A stretch of 33,007 nt of DNA from Clostridia bacterium (GCA_017504945.1 JAFVQJ010000011.1:1-33007); one strand, 5' to 3'. Counted from the stretch's first letter, positions 16,054 to 24,843 are shown. Numbers and translations are program-made. The notes: generated from the letters alone by a model not told the origin.

Positions 16054-16081
16054 ATTATATACCGAAATTTGAATTTGTCAA
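16054..16081 (-). promoter_or_regulatory. tRNA-Ala promoter
   Basis: On the minus strand perfect TTGACA (16076-16081) and perfect TATAAT (16054-16059) are 16 bases apart, 18 bases before the tRNA 5' end. Confidence 0.85.
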
Positions 16082-16110
16082 GAGTTTTGAACTAAAAATA
16101 GCGAAAAAAT

Positions 16111-16140
16111 AAAAACGGTCTGCATTTACAGACCGTTTTT
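16111..16140 (-). terminator. Terminator of the Cys-rich mini-gene
   Basis: A perfect 12-bp stem (16111-16122 with 16129-16140) has a 6-nt loop and ends in T on the minus strand, 14 bases beyond the stop. Confidence 0.9.
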
Positions 16141-16154
16141 ACTATGTTTTACAA

Positions 16155-16316
16155 TCAGAAGCTTCCGCCCGAGCAGTTACAGCCGTTGCCGAGAGAATTG
16201 TTTGAGCATCCGCATCCGCAGTTTTTGTCGCCCGTGAAGAAAAGGAGCACGATGATAGCGGCAATGAAGATCCAGAAGAGAGTGCTGTTGCTTAAGCAGC
16301 TGTTATCAGAACACAT
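16155..16316 (-). CDS. Cys/Gly-rich single-pass mini-membrane protein
   Basis: A 53-residue protein. The ATG at 16316 is chosen because a full AAAGGAGG site lies eight bases upstream; the longer frame to 16385 has none. It starts MCSDNSCLSNS, crosses the membrane once (LFWIFIAAIIVLLFFTG, residues 13-29), and ends in a Cys/Gly/Asn tail with NCGCGC and NGCNC. Seven cysteines in 53 residues suggest metal binding, disulfides or modification, but no modifying enzyme is nearby. It is flanked by its own terminator. A weak promoter (TTGCCC at 16359, TATAAA at 16335, 18 bases apart) lies upstream. I do not recognise the family; a small spore-coat-type protein is one option. Confidence 0.75.
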   Translation of the reverse strand: MCSDNSCLSNSTLFWIFIAAIIVLLFFTGDKNCGCGCSNNSLGNGCNCSGGSF

Positions 16317-16391
16317 TCTGTTTACCTCCTTTCGTTTATAGTTTATCTTATGAAAGAAGGGCAAAATGTGTGAAGGATTAAACATAAAAAA

Positions 16392-16412
16392 GAAGCGGCG
16401 TAAAGCCGCTTC
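16392..16412 (-). terminator. Terminator of the HEW-repeat lipoprotein gene
   Basis: An 8-bp GC-rich stem (16392-16399 with 16405-16412) has a 5-nt loop. On the minus strand it is followed by TTTTTT, nine bases after the stop. Confidence 0.9.
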
Positions 16413-16420
16413 GGATTATT

Positions 16421-17263
16421 TTAAAATTTAAAGAAGATGGCAGGAACGTTTTTCATTTCGAAAATGTCCTCTCCGCTGTATTCCGAATGGATAAAGAAGA
16501 TAACTATGCCGTCAAAGCCGACGGGAACCTGCCACGCATAGCTTCCGGTGTAGGTGCAGGAGCCGTTTTTCCAAGCAGACAGAGTGCCGTTCGGCGCCTT
16601 CATAATGCATTCATGATCAACTCCGTTGTAGTTTACCGTAAATGTCTCGGGAGTGTCGTCGGAAAGACCTGAGGTATCGCCGCTGTAATAGTTGTCGATA
16701 GCGGGAGCTATTACAAAGCCGTAGGTCTGGGCATTGTCGTCGTTAAAGCGGATCTTAACGGTAACGGTGTGCCACTCGTAGCCGTCCTTTTCGGCGTAGC
16801 CCTCCTTCGAGGCAAACACCTCGTGATCCTCCCACCAAAGCTTACCCACGGTGTTTTTAGAGCCGTTTGTGTTTCCGCCCGTCTTGTAGTTATATTCCTT
16901 TCCCATCTCGGCAGATATAAGGCTTACGTTTTTATCGGCGTAGAAGGGAGAAAGCTTTTCGCCCTCGGTATGACCGCAAACGGTGCAGACGGAAGGGGAC
17001 TGATAATTTGCCGCCGACATATCGTGAGGAGCAAGCTCGCCCTCTGTTTCGGCACAGCGGTTGCAGGTCTTGACCGAAGTGCAGGTAGCCTCCTGCCAAT
17101 CGTGACCCAAAGCATCACCCTCCGTTTTTTCGCAAAGAGAGCAGGTCTTGGGAGCAATACAGGTGGCGTCCAGCCACTCGTGCTCGCATTTTGGCGCACA
17201 GCCCGAAAACGAAACGGTGAAAAGTAAAACGAATATAAAAGCAATAGCAGTAACTTTTTTCAT
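16421..17263 (-). CDS. Lipoprotein with HEW..ATC..C..C repeats
   Basis: A 280-residue secreted lipoprotein. The signal ends in VSFSGC (Cys22). Residues 25-95 hold two full and one degenerate copy of a small Cys repeat: H-E/D-W-x-x-ATC-x-x-x-KTC-x-x-C-x-x-TEG, then a shorter SVCTVCGHTEG copy. Such repeats are common in surface proteins of gut Firmicutes and look like mini zinc ribbons. The remaining 180 residues form a beta-rich domain with many Trp and Asn that I do not recognise; a carbohydrate-binding fold would fit. It has its own promoter and terminator, so it is one transcription unit. Confidence 0.75.
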   Translation of the reverse strand: MKKVTAIAFIFVLLFTVSFSGCAPKCEHEWLDATCIAPKTCSLCEKTEGDALGHDWQEATCTSVKTCNRCAETEGELAPHDMSAANYQSPSVCTVCGHTEGEKLSPFYADKNVSLISAEMGKEYNYKTGGNTNGSKNTVGKLWWEDHEVFASKEGYAEKDGYEWHTVTVKIRFNDDNAQTYGFVIAPAIDNYYSGDTSGLSDDTPETFTVNYNGVDHECIMKAPNGTLSAWKNGSCTYTGSYAWQVPVGFDGIVIFFIHSEYSGEDIFEMKNVPAIFFKF

Positions 17264-17291
17264 TTTTATCTCCTTAACGGTTAATATAATT

Positions 17292-17319
17292 ATTATATAC
17301 CTAAAAAAATAAAAGTCAA
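17292..17319 (-). promoter_or_regulatory. Promoter of the HEW-repeat lipoprotein gene
   Basis: On the minus strand TTGACT (17314-17319) and TATAAT (17292-17297) are 16 bases apart. It begins just after the upstream terminator. Confidence 0.65.
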
Positions 17320-17322
17320 GAA

Positions 17323-17352
17323 AAAAGAGGCGGCAAATTTGCCGCCTCTTTT
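17323..17352 (-). terminator. Terminator of the beta-helix lipoprotein pair
   Basis: A perfect 12-bp stem (17323-17334 with 17341-17352; the AAATTT loop can extend it) runs into A/T on the minus strand, ten bases after the stop. Confidence 0.9.
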
Positions 17353-17362
17353 AAAATTTAGG

Positions 17363-19054
17363 TTACGTGCTTACTTTAAAGAGATTGTGCTCGCACTTAA
17401 AGCTGTCGGTAAGACCTATTTGCGAAACAAGATCGTAATCGCTGTTTCCGAGTGAGTTGCCGATAACCTCAATGTTTTTAAGATTGCCGCCGCCCGAGAT
17501 CTCGTGGGGAATGCCTCTCCACTTGTAGGAGTAGCAGAAGTTGTAGTTTAATTTTACTCCGTTTGAGTTTGCAAGGTAAAAGTCGTGCTGGAAGTTGCCC
17601 TCGCCCTTGTTACCTACTATTTCAATATTTGCATTTACGTCGGTGCCGTTGTCAACGTTAACGCCTATTCTGTTGTTAACGATGGAGTTACCGCGAATGC
17701 CGATATTCTCACAGCCGTTTATGATAAGGATACCGTCACGGAATTCCTTGGCGGAGTAGGGAGCATCGGGGCAGGTTGCTATCCAGTTGCCGTCGAACGA
17801 GGCGTTCTTTACACCGTCGAAAACGATTGCGGCGCGGTTGTCGGTTCCGGGATACTGGTTGCAGCCGAGGTCATAGCCGCCCTGCTTGATGGAGATATCG
17901 GAATAGTTCTTGATGATTATATCACTTGCGTAAGCCCAGACGCTACAGCTGTTAAGAAGGGTGATGCCTTTCGACTTGCCGTCGTTCTCCTCACCGCCGT
18001 CGGCAACTATAAAGGAGCCGCCCGAAAGAGAGAGGAAGGAGCCGAAGGTGGTATCGTTGCACTGCTTGCCGAGAACGAAGCTGTATTTGGTAATAACACC
18101 TCTCGAATCGGCAAATTCACAGCCGGTTACGTAGGAGATGCTTACGAGGGTGTGCATTCTGTCGTAAACGAAGTTGGTTATTTTGAGCGAACTGTCGGTT
18201 GCACCCTCGATTCCGTGGAAAGAAACTGCGGTGTTGGCGTTATCGCTTTTGAACAAAACGCCGGTGATGTAGAGGTCGGTCTTTTCACTTCCTGCCTCGC
18301 GCTGATAGCTGAATGCAATGGGAGCAGTGATATAGAGGTAAGAAAGGCTGTACTGACCCTGACCGATTATCGAGATGTTTCTGCCCTGCGGTATAACGAC
18401 AGTCTTTTCAAGATCGTATCTGCCGGAGATGAGATAGATGGTATCAACGGCATTGATTATCTTCTGGAAGGCATCGGAATCGCCGTTTTCATCGCCGATT
18501 ATTGCGCCGAACCACTGGGGATAACCGAACTCGATATTCTTCATTCTGGCAACGGTGCCCTCGCCCTCGAAGATCTTTGCAATGGGAGCGTATATCTTCT
18601 TTGAATCAATGGTGAGGGTTACGCCTGCGTCAACCGAGATAACTGCACCGGGTGCAAAGGAAACGGTTACGTTCTCGGGAACGGTTATAGCGGAAGAAAG
18701 CTTATAAAGACCGGTTACGAGATGAATGTAGCCTTCCTCTGAGCCGATAGCGGTAATTGCCTCGTTGAGAGCTGAGGAAATATCCTCGCTGCCGTCGTTT
18801 TTGGCGGCAAAATCAACGGTGAGATTTTTGAGGTTCTTCTCGGTTCCGTCGAGGGTGGCATTTAGGGGAACCTCGTTATACTGTGCGTTGGCAGAAAGCC
18901 AGATGTTCTGGATATTTGCATAGATGTTTGATGAAGCGTAGTCGGTAAGCTTGGGGACGTAGTAGGAATACTCGCTCTGAGGTGCGCAGCCTGCAAAAAG
19001 ACAGAAAACAAGAGCAAAAGAAAGTATAACGGAAATTATCTTTTTAGTATTCAC
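17363..19054 (-). CDS. Right-handed beta-helix lipoprotein (pectate-lyase-3-like), paralogue 1
   Basis: A 563-residue secreted lipoprotein (lipobox LFAGC, Cys23). After an N-terminal beta-sandwich-like part comes GYPQWFGAIIGDENGDSDAF (from residue 178), the block that opens pectate-lyase-3 and phage tailspike-like beta-helix domains. Long runs of beta-helix coils follow, for example IVNNRIGVNVDNGTDVNANI. Family members bind or cut polysaccharides. I see no clear catalytic set, so the activity is open. It starts with GTG at 19054 after GGAGAG. It is 17 bases downstream of a paralogue with the same layout, so the pair is an operon born by duplication. Confidence 0.8.
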   Translation of the reverse strand: MNTKKIISVILSFALVFCLFAGCAPQSEYSYYVPKLTDYASSNIYANIQNIWLSANAQYNEVPLNATLDGTEKNLKNLTVDFAAKNDGSEDISSALNEAITAIGSEEGYIHLVTGLYKLSSAITVPENVTVSFAPGAVISVDAGVTLTIDSKKIYAPIAKIFEGEGTVARMKNIEFGYPQWFGAIIGDENGDSDAFQKIINAVDTIYLISGRYDLEKTVVIPQGRNISIIGQGQYSLSYLYITAPIAFSYQREAGSEKTDLYITGVLFKSDNANTAVSFHGIEGATDSSLKITNFVYDRMHTLVSISYVTGCEFADSRGVITKYSFVLGKQCNDTTFGSFLSLSGGSFIVADGGEENDGKSKGITLLNSCSVWAYASDIIIKNYSDISIKQGGYDLGCNQYPGTDNRAAIVFDGVKNASFDGNWIATCPDAPYSAKEFRDGILIINGCENIGIRGNSIVNNRIGVNVDNGTDVNANIEIVGNKGEGNFQHDFYLANSNGVKLNYNFCYSYKWRGIPHEISGGGNLKNIEVIGNSLGNSDYDLVSQIGLTDSFKCEHNLFKVST

Positions 19055-19071
19055 AGTCGTTCTCTCCTTTC

Positions 19072-20631
19072 TTAACCGTTAAATACGTTGCCGTATTCAA
19101 CGTTTGTTGAATTGCCCGTTTCTTTTCCGAATTCGATTGCCTTTGAAACAAAGGTGTTTTCTGCAATAAGGATGTTTTTAACTCTTGCGTCGCTGAATCT
19201 TATTTCAACGTCGCTGTTGCTGCTGTGAGCAAAGGCGGTTTTAAACTGATTTCCTACTATCTTGGCGTCGCTCGTTCCTTTGAAGATAATATCATTGTCC
19301 CTGTTTTCAAAGGTGCAGGCGTTTACGTAGGTCATACATCTCCAGCTTCTGGGACCGTCGAAGAATAAGCCGGTGCCGTTGTTTTTGATATCGCAGTTAT
19401 AAATATAGCCCGAGTGGGAGTTTTTGTTGTAGTATGCGACTCTTTCGGGAGCCTCGGGGCTTGAGGTGATAACGGTGTCGGTTATTCTGAAATCGGATAC
19501 GTTTGAAAGGAAAATAGAGGCATCGCCGAAGCCGCCCTCGAATTTGCATTTATCAATAAAGACCGCCTGATTGTCTTTAATATATACGTCGTATTTTTCC
19601 GATTTTGAAACGTTGTTTTCAACGATATCGATACCGTTTGAATAGCCGCCGTTCGGGGGGATATCGCAACGGATAAAATATCCGTTTGAAACAGCGGTGT
19701 TGTATTTGTAGAAAAGGAACATCGAGCCGCCGCCGATCTCACAAACGACCTCGTTATTTTCTGCGTAGTTTCTGTTGAAATGAACGAAGCCGGAGTTTCC
19801 GGTGTCAAAAGCGGTATTAAAGCCCTTGAAGGAGCAATCGGTGATAACTGCCTTGGGTGAAGCGTTGGGAGTTGAACCGCGAACGGATATTGCCATACCT
19901 GTTCTGCCGCCGCCGACCTCCTCAAAGCCGATGTTTCTTATTTCGATAAGATAATAGAACACCTTGGAGCCGTCAAAGAAGAAGCATTTAACGTTGGGAG
20001 AAACCTTTAAAACGGTTTTATCCTTGCCGGCACCGTTAAGGATAAGAGAGGTGTGGGTCTTGGATTCGGTGTTGAGATCGACGTTTTTATCAACGTTATA
20101 GGTGCCTTCTGAAAACTCAACGGTTGCAAAGCAGCCTACTGCGTAGTTTATAGCCTTGGAATCGTCGATATCGTCGTTGACCTTTGCGCCGAACCATTCG
20201 GGACAACCGACACTTGCAGAGAAGAATCCGCTTCCCATTATTTTGGCACCGTCGGCCACGTCGAATATCTGAGTTTTGGGAGCGATTATATTTCTGCCGT
20301 TCATATTGAAGGTGGCTTCTGCGCCGAGCTTGAAGATTGCGCCCTCCTCAAATATGAGGTTTACTCCGACGGGGATCTGGAGCATACCGTTTATTTCATA
20401 AACACCCTTGGGAATATAGAGATTTGAATTTCCCGTAGTGGAGCTTGCCTTTACCGCATCAGCCGCTGCTCTTATGGATTTTGCCCAGTCGGACTTGTCG
20501 TTTTCAAAATCAGTAAGGCAGCTGTAATAGTCGTTTAACGAAATTTTCTTATTTCCGCCGCAAGAGGAAAGCCCCAAAAGAGCGGAGAGAAGAAGTAATA
20601 CCGCAAGCGAGATTGCCGTGATTCTTTTCAT
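19072..20631 (-). CDS. Right-handed beta-helix lipoprotein (pectate-lyase-3-like), paralogue 2
   Basis: A 519-residue secreted lipoprotein (lipobox LSSC, Cys24). The ATG at 20631 is preferred because GGGAGG lies upstream; the open frame reaches 20691. The opening block is GCPEWFGAKVNDDIDDSKAI (from residue 142), with the same spacing after a beta-rich leader as in the next gene. The rest is beta-helix with repeated NN/DN turns such as IVENNVSKSEKYDVYIKDN. It probably faces outward and binds glycans. It is the first gene of the pair and has a promoter at 20662-20691. Confidence 0.8.
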   Translation of the reverse strand: MKRITAISLAVLLLLSALLGLSSCGGNKKISLNDYYSCLTDFENDKSDWAKSIRAAADAVKASSTTGNSNLYIPKGVYEINGMLQIPVGVNLIFEEGAIFKLGAEATFNMNGRNIIAPKTQIFDVADGAKIMGSGFFSASVGCPEWFGAKVNDDIDDSKAINYAVGCFATVEFSEGTYNVDKNVDLNTESKTHTSLILNGAGKDKTVLKVSPNVKCFFFDGSKVFYYLIEIRNIGFEEVGGGRTGMAISVRGSTPNASPKAVITDCSFKGFNTAFDTGNSGFVHFNRNYAENNEVVCEIGGGSMFLFYKYNTAVSNGYFIRCDIPPNGGYSNGIDIVENNVSKSEKYDVYIKDNQAVFIDKCKFEGGFGDASIFLSNVSDFRITDTVITSSPEAPERVAYYNKNSHSGYIYNCDIKNNGTGLFFDGPRSWRCMTYVNACTFENRDNDIIFKGTSDAKIVGNQFKTAFAHSSNSDVEIRFSDARVKNILIAENTFVSKAIEFGKETGNSTNVEYGNVFNG

Positions 20632-20661
20632 TTGTTTGCCTCCCATAATATTATTATAGAT

Positions 20662-20691
20662 ATTATAACAAATATATATTAGCCAAGTCAA
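20662..20691 (-). promoter_or_regulatory. Promoter of the beta-helix lipoprotein operon
   Basis: On the minus strand TTGACT (20686-20691) and TATAAT (20662-20667) are 18 bases apart. It points away from the phage module; I see no comparable promoter for that module in 20692-20799. Confidence 0.6.
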
Positions 20692-20799
20692 TGAAAAAAG
20701 GGTGAAAAAGCTTCTTTTATTGCAGTTTGTTGCAGAAAACGGACGTTAAAATAATGCCATAGACCGAAAAGAAAAAAATAAGGAAAAAGGAGAAAAAAG

Positions 20800-21135
20800 A
20801 TGAGTGAAAGAATAATGGTAAAAAGGCTTAACCGCTATCTCTCGACCTTTGACGAAAAGGAGAGAGAAATGCCAACGGCAGCAGGGCTTGCAAACTATCT
20901 CGAAATAACCAAGGAAGAGCTTTTTGCCCTTGCGAAAAGCGAAAACGAGGAGCTTCGCCGAGCCTACGTAAGAGCCATGAACGAGATGGAGCATCAGCTT
21001 CTTTCGGGAGCGGCGTTCAAGCGCTTTAATCCCACCGTGGTAAATATCTGTCTGCAAAACGTCTTCGGCTACGGCAAGGACGAGCAGGACGAGGATATCG
21101 ACCTCACCCTCACCGTGACGGGCGATATGAAATGA
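20800..21135 (+). CDS. Terminase small subunit-like DNA-packaging protein
   Basis: A 111-residue helical protein, first of the phage module. The N-terminal part (AAGLANYLEITKEELFALAK) reads as a DNA-binding helix-turn-helix, and the region RYVRAMNEMEHQLLSGAAFKRFNPTVV resembles the oligomerisation part of small terminases. The acidic tail DEQDEDIDLTLTVTGDMK is typical for contact with the large subunit. Small terminases pick the phage DNA to be packaged. The ATG follows AAAGGAG. It overlaps the large terminase start by four bases. Identification rests on its place and general pattern. Confidence 0.7.
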   Translation: MSERIMVKRLNRYLSTFDEKEREMPTAAGLANYLEITKEELFALAKSENEELRRAYVRAMNEMEHQLLSGAAFKRFNPTVVNICLQNVFGYGKDEQDEDIDLTLTVTGDMK

Positions 21136-22469
21136 AAAAAGAGATATCCGTAACGGCAAAGCAGGCTGAGTTTATAAATTCCGATGCCGACGAAACCTTT
21201 TTCGGCGGTGCGGCAGGCGGCGGAAAAAGCTGCGCGCAGGTAATAGACGCTCTCTTCTTTTCGGTCAGATACCCCGGCTCGCGTCAGCTCATACTGCGCC
21301 GCACCTTTCCCGAGCTTGAGAGAAGCATAGTGCCGCTCACTAAAAGATTTTTTCCGAAAAGCGCGGCGAAATACATAAGCTCAAAGCACCTATGGCAGTT
21401 TAAAAACGGCTCGGCGATAGAGCTTGGCTATCTCGAATCGGACGGCGACACCTCGCGCTATCAGTCGGCGGAATACGACGTTATCCGCTTTGATGAGCTG
21501 ACACATTTTACCGAGTCGCAATATCTTTATATGCTCTCAAGGCTTCGCGGCGCAAACGGATATCCCAAAAGGGTAAAGTCTACGGGAAACCCCGGCGGAG
21601 TGGGACACGAGTTTGTAAAAAGGCGCTTTATCGACAAGGGCGAATACCGAAAAAACGGTCGAAAATTCAAGTTTATTCAGTCCTTCGTTTCAGATAACGA
21701 CTTTTTGATGAGATCCGACCCAAATTATTTGAAACGGCTTTCCGAGCTTCCCGAAAAGGAGCGAAGACGTCTTTTGGAGGGCGATTGGAGCTTTTTCGAC
21801 GGCGCCTATTTTTCCGAATTCAAAACAGCCGTTCACGTTATAAAGCCCTTTTCGGTAAAGAATATGACGCTTTTCCGCTCGCTTGACTACGGTCTTGATA
21901 TGACGGCGTGTCTTTGGTGGGCGGTCGACAAGGGCGGAAATATGTATATCTACCGTGAGCTTTATCAGTCGGGACTTACCCTTTCCGACGCGGCAAGGCT
22001 CATCGTTGAGGCAACGCCTTATGACGAGCGTATCGAATACACCGTTGCATCGCCCGATCTGTGGAACAGAAGACAGGAAAGCGGCGTTTCGGGAGTTGAG
22101 ATAATGAACGGCGCGGGGCTTACAGGGCTTATTGCCGCCGATAACGGCAGAGTGCGCGGACTCCGTCTTTTGCGAGAGCTTTTGAAGCACTCGGAGGGAG
22201 CGCCGCCGCGGCTTCGATTTTTCGAGGGCTGCTGCAGAAATCTCGTAAGATGCCTGCCGCTTCTTACCCACTCCTCAAGAGATCCCGAGGACGTTTCGGG
22301 AACTCCCCACGAAATAACCCACGCACCTGAGGCGCTTCGCTACGGAGCGATGTCAAGACCGACCTTTTTCGAAAGAAAAAGTGAGCCTTCGCGCGAGAGA
22401 AGCTTCGGCGATCCGTTTGAGAGAAAAAACGAGGAATGCACCCCCACATACGAATATCTTTTTGAATAA
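21132..22469 (+). CDS. Phage terminase large subunit
   Basis: A 445-residue packaging motor and headful nuclease. The ATPase has the Walker A-like GGAAGGGKS (residues 25-33), Walker B VIRFDE (117-122) and the coupling motif TGNPGG (151-156). The RNase H-like nuclease domain starts at FRSLDYGLD with Asp252. All of these are intact and the length is normal, so the protein looks functional. It packages DNA through the portal encoded downstream. Confidence 0.95.
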   Translation: MKKEISVTAKQAEFINSDADETFFGGAAGGGKSCAQVIDALFFSVRYPGSRQLILRRTFPELERSIVPLTKRFFPKSAAKYISSKHLWQFKNGSAIELGYLESDGDTSRYQSAEYDVIRFDELTHFTESQYLYMLSRLRGANGYPKRVKSTGNPGGVGHEFVKRRFIDKGEYRKNGRKFKFIQSFVSDNDFLMRSDPNYLKRLSELPEKERRRLLEGDWSFFDGAYFSEFKTAVHVIKPFSVKNMTLFRSLDYGLDMTACLWWAVDKGGNMYIYRELYQSGLTLSDAARLIVEATPYDERIEYTVASPDLWNRRQESGVSGVEIMNGAGLTGLIAADNGRVRGLRLLRELLKHSEGAPPRLRFFEGCCRNLVRCLPLLTHSSRDPEDVSGTPHEITHAPEALRYGAMSRPTFFERKSEPSRERSFGDPFERKNEECTPTYEYLFE

Positions 22470-22481
22470 AAGGAGGAAATT

Positions 22482-22649
22482 ATGCAGGTTTTATCAATCT
22501 TTTTGTCGGTTGCGGCGGCGGTAATGTCGCTTGCGGCACTTTGCATAGCAACGGTGCCCGCCGAGGAAAAGGAAAAAGACGAAAGCTTTGAATTCGAGCT
22601 TGAAAAGGAATTTGACGAAATAATGAACTATACGGGAGATGAAAAGTAA
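22482..22649 (+). CDS. Small membrane/acidic protein between terminase and portal
   Basis: A 55-residue protein that begins MQVLSIFLSV after a perfect AGGAGG (22471-22476). Residues 4-25 form one hydrophobic helix; the rest is strongly acidic with Glu/Lys heptad-like pattern (EEKEKDESFEFELEKEF). Its stop overlaps the portal start by 11 bases. Its ribosome site and overlap argue it is real. I do not recognise it; a membrane-linked assembly factor or spanin-like helper is possible. Confidence 0.65.
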   Translation: MQVLSIFLSVAAAVMSLAALCIATVPAEEKEKDESFEFELEKEFDEIMNYTGDEK

Positions 22650-24159
22650 ATTGAAAAACAAAAACAGAGAGGGCGAAATAACGAGAGATTGGCTGCTTTA
22701 CACCAAGGGCGTTGATTTCGCCTCACAAACGGGCTTTAAAAGCACCGTTTCCAAAAACGAGAGATTTTACCGAGGCGACCAATGGCACGGAGTAAAGGCA
22801 AACAATCTGCCCACTCCGGTATTCAATATCTTTAAGAGGATAATCGACTACGTTATCGCCTACATCTGCTCCTCGCCCATCAAGATAAGCTACCGCGCCG
22901 ACGACGAGCGCGCTTGCGAGATACTCAACAATGAGGCGGAGCATATCTGGGAAGAGAACAAGATGGAGGTAAAGCTCAAAAAGGCGCTTTTAAACGCCGC
23001 CGTTTCGGGCGATATGTGCGCCCACGTCTATTGGGATAAAAACGCCGTGCGTTCAAACGGAATAAGAGGCGATTTCAAGACCGAGATACTCGACTCGGAA
23101 AACGTCTATTTCGGCGACGTTACCCGAAACGACGTTTCCAAGCAGCCCTATATAATAATTGCGGGGCGCACCTTCACCTCGGAGCTTATCGCCGAAGCAA
23201 AGGCAATGGGAGTTAAAAAGGAAGAAATAGAAAAGATCACGCCCGACAGCGACCCCAATATGATAGACGGCATAGAGGACGGCTCCTTACGAACCACCTA
23301 CCTCGTGCGCTATTTCTTCGGCTCGGACGGCAAGGTGCATTATTCGAAATCCACCCGATGCGCCGTTATCAAGAGCGACGTAAACACCGGTCTTTCACGT
23401 TACCCCATAGCCTTTGCAAACTGGACGGAAAAGAAGGGAAGCTACCACGGCGAGAGCTTTGCGGGAGGAATAATCCCCAATCAGATATTCATAAACAAAA
23501 TGTTTGCAATGGCAATGAAAAGTCTTATGGACACCGCCTTCCCCAAGGCGATATACGATAAGACAAAGGTCGCAAGCTGGTCAAACGCCGTAGGCGCCGC
23601 GCTTGCCGTAAACGGCGACGTAAGCGGCGTTGCGAGATATCTTGAGGGCGCGGGAATAGACCCCAACGCCATGATGCTTATCGACCGCGCCGTAAAATAT
23701 ACCGAGGAATGTCTTGGCGCAACCGACGTTCTGCTCGGTCAGAGCATACGTCCCGACAACGCCGCCGCAATTACCGCACTCGGACAGAACGCGGCTATTC
23801 CCATGGAGATAATAAAGCAAAATCTCTATAATTTCACCGAGGACATCGCGCTTATATGGCTTGATTTTCTCAAAACCAAGTTTATCGCGAAAAAACGACT
23901 TTTGCTTGAGCGAAACGGCAGTCTTGCCGATTTCGAATACAGCCCCTCCGAAATCAAAAAGGCAGCTGTAAGAGTAAAGGTAGATATCGGCCCCTCGAGC
24001 TTTATTTCCGAGATGTCGTCGGTAAATACCCTTGCAAGCCTCTTCAATTCCGGCGCGATAGACGCGGTGCAGTATTTAAAAAGGCTTCCCAAGGGCTACG
24101 TGCCTGCGGTAAACGAGCTTATAGCAGAGCTTTCCTCAAACCGTGAGGAATTGCAATAA
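22639..24159 (+). CDS. Phage portal protein (P22 type)
   Basis: A 506-residue protein that forms the dodecameric DNA gate in one capsid vertex. The N-terminus with ERFYRGDQWHG and PTPVFNIFKRIIDYVIAYI is typical of portals, and the later QSIRPDNAAAITALGQNA helix lines the tunnel. The C-terminus is short compared with P22 (725 residues), with no long barrel. The ATG at 22639 has GGGAG directly before it, at poor spacing; a TTG at 22651 is an alternative start with better spacing. It is coupled to the small upstream gene. Confidence 0.9.
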   Translation: MKSKLKNKNREGEITRDWLLYTKGVDFASQTGFKSTVSKNERFYRGDQWHGVKANNLPTPVFNIFKRIIDYVIAYICSSPIKISYRADDERACEILNNEAEHIWEENKMEVKLKKALLNAAVSGDMCAHVYWDKNAVRSNGIRGDFKTEILDSENVYFGDVTRNDVSKQPYIIIAGRTFTSELIAEAKAMGVKKEEIEKITPDSDPNMIDGIEDGSLRTTYLVRYFFGSDGKVHYSKSTRCAVIKSDVNTGLSRYPIAFANWTEKKGSYHGESFAGGIIPNQIFINKMFAMAMKSLMDTAFPKAIYDKTKVASWSNAVGAALAVNGDVSGVARYLEGAGIDPNAMMLIDRAVKYTEECLGATDVLLGQSIRPDNAAAITALGQNAAIPMEIIKQNLYNFTEDIALIWLDFLKTKFIAKKRLLLERNGSLADFEYSPSEIKKAAVRVKVDIGPSSFISEMSSVNTLASLFNSGAIDAVQYLKRLPKGYVPAVNELIAELSSNREELQ

Positions 24160-24195
24160 ATTTATATCCACCACGATATGAAAGGAAAAACAAAA

Positions 24196-24843
24196 ATGGA
24201 ACAAAACGAAATGCGAGCAAATACCGCCGAAAACGGTGCAACGGAAAACGAGCCGTTTAGGCTGAAGGTCAAGTATAACCACGAGGAGCTGTTAATACCC
24301 GAGGATGAGGCGGTAGTGCTTGCACAAAAGGGTCTTAATTACGATAAGGTGCTTTGCAGCTTAAACGAGCTTAAGGAGGATAAAAGTCTTGCTCTTCTTG
24401 ATAAGCTTTCAAAAGAGTGCGGCTACTCCGACAGGCTTTCCTTTTTAAACGGAATAACCGAGCTTGAAAGGGAAGAAAAGCACGGCGAGCTTGCCCGATT
24501 CTTAAAAGAGAACCCTTCGGTAAACGTAAAGGAGATACCCGACTCTGTAATTTCCGATTACCTTTCGGGAAAGAGCATATCGGAGAGCTTCTTACGTTAT
24601 CACTCGGCAAGAGAAAAAGAAGGCCTGCTTGCCGAGATAGAAAGACTTAACGGCTTGCTCGAGATAAAAACGGAGGAAAGGGAGAATAACGAGTCGGCAA
24701 ACGAGTCGCTCGGTTACGCCGTCGGAGCAACGGGCGAGTATTACAGCGACGAGGAGCTCGACGCCCTCTCCGACAGCGACCTTTCGCAAAATCTCGAGAG
24801 AGCAATAAAGTCTATGAGCAGGCTTTCAAGAAAAAACAAATAA
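24196..24843 (+). CDS. Capsid scaffolding-like protein
   Basis: A 215-residue acidic, mainly helical protein between portal and coat genes, where scaffolds are encoded. The start at 24196 is chosen because AAAGGA precedes it by nine bases; an ATG at 24178 is in frame. The C-terminal EELDALSDSDLSQNLERAIKSMSRLSRKN resembles the coat-binding helix-turn-helix of scaffolds, acidic then strongly basic. It would fill the procapsid and leave before DNA entry. Confidence 0.75.
   Translation: MEQNEMRANTAENGATENEPFRLKVKYNHEELLIPEDEAVVLAQKGLNYDKVLCSLNELKEDKSLALLDKLSKECGYSDRLSFLNGITELEREEKHGELARFLKENPSVNVKEIPDSVISDYLSGKSISESFLRYHSAREKEGLLAEIERLNGLLEIKTEERENNESANESLGYAVGATGEYYSDEELDALSDSDLSQNLERAIKSMSRLSRKNK

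Noticed and set aside
17585-18604. 339-residue plus-strand reading frame
   Set aside because: It is antisense to the beta-helix lipoprotein gene, has no ribosome site and shows a composition typical of a shadow frame.
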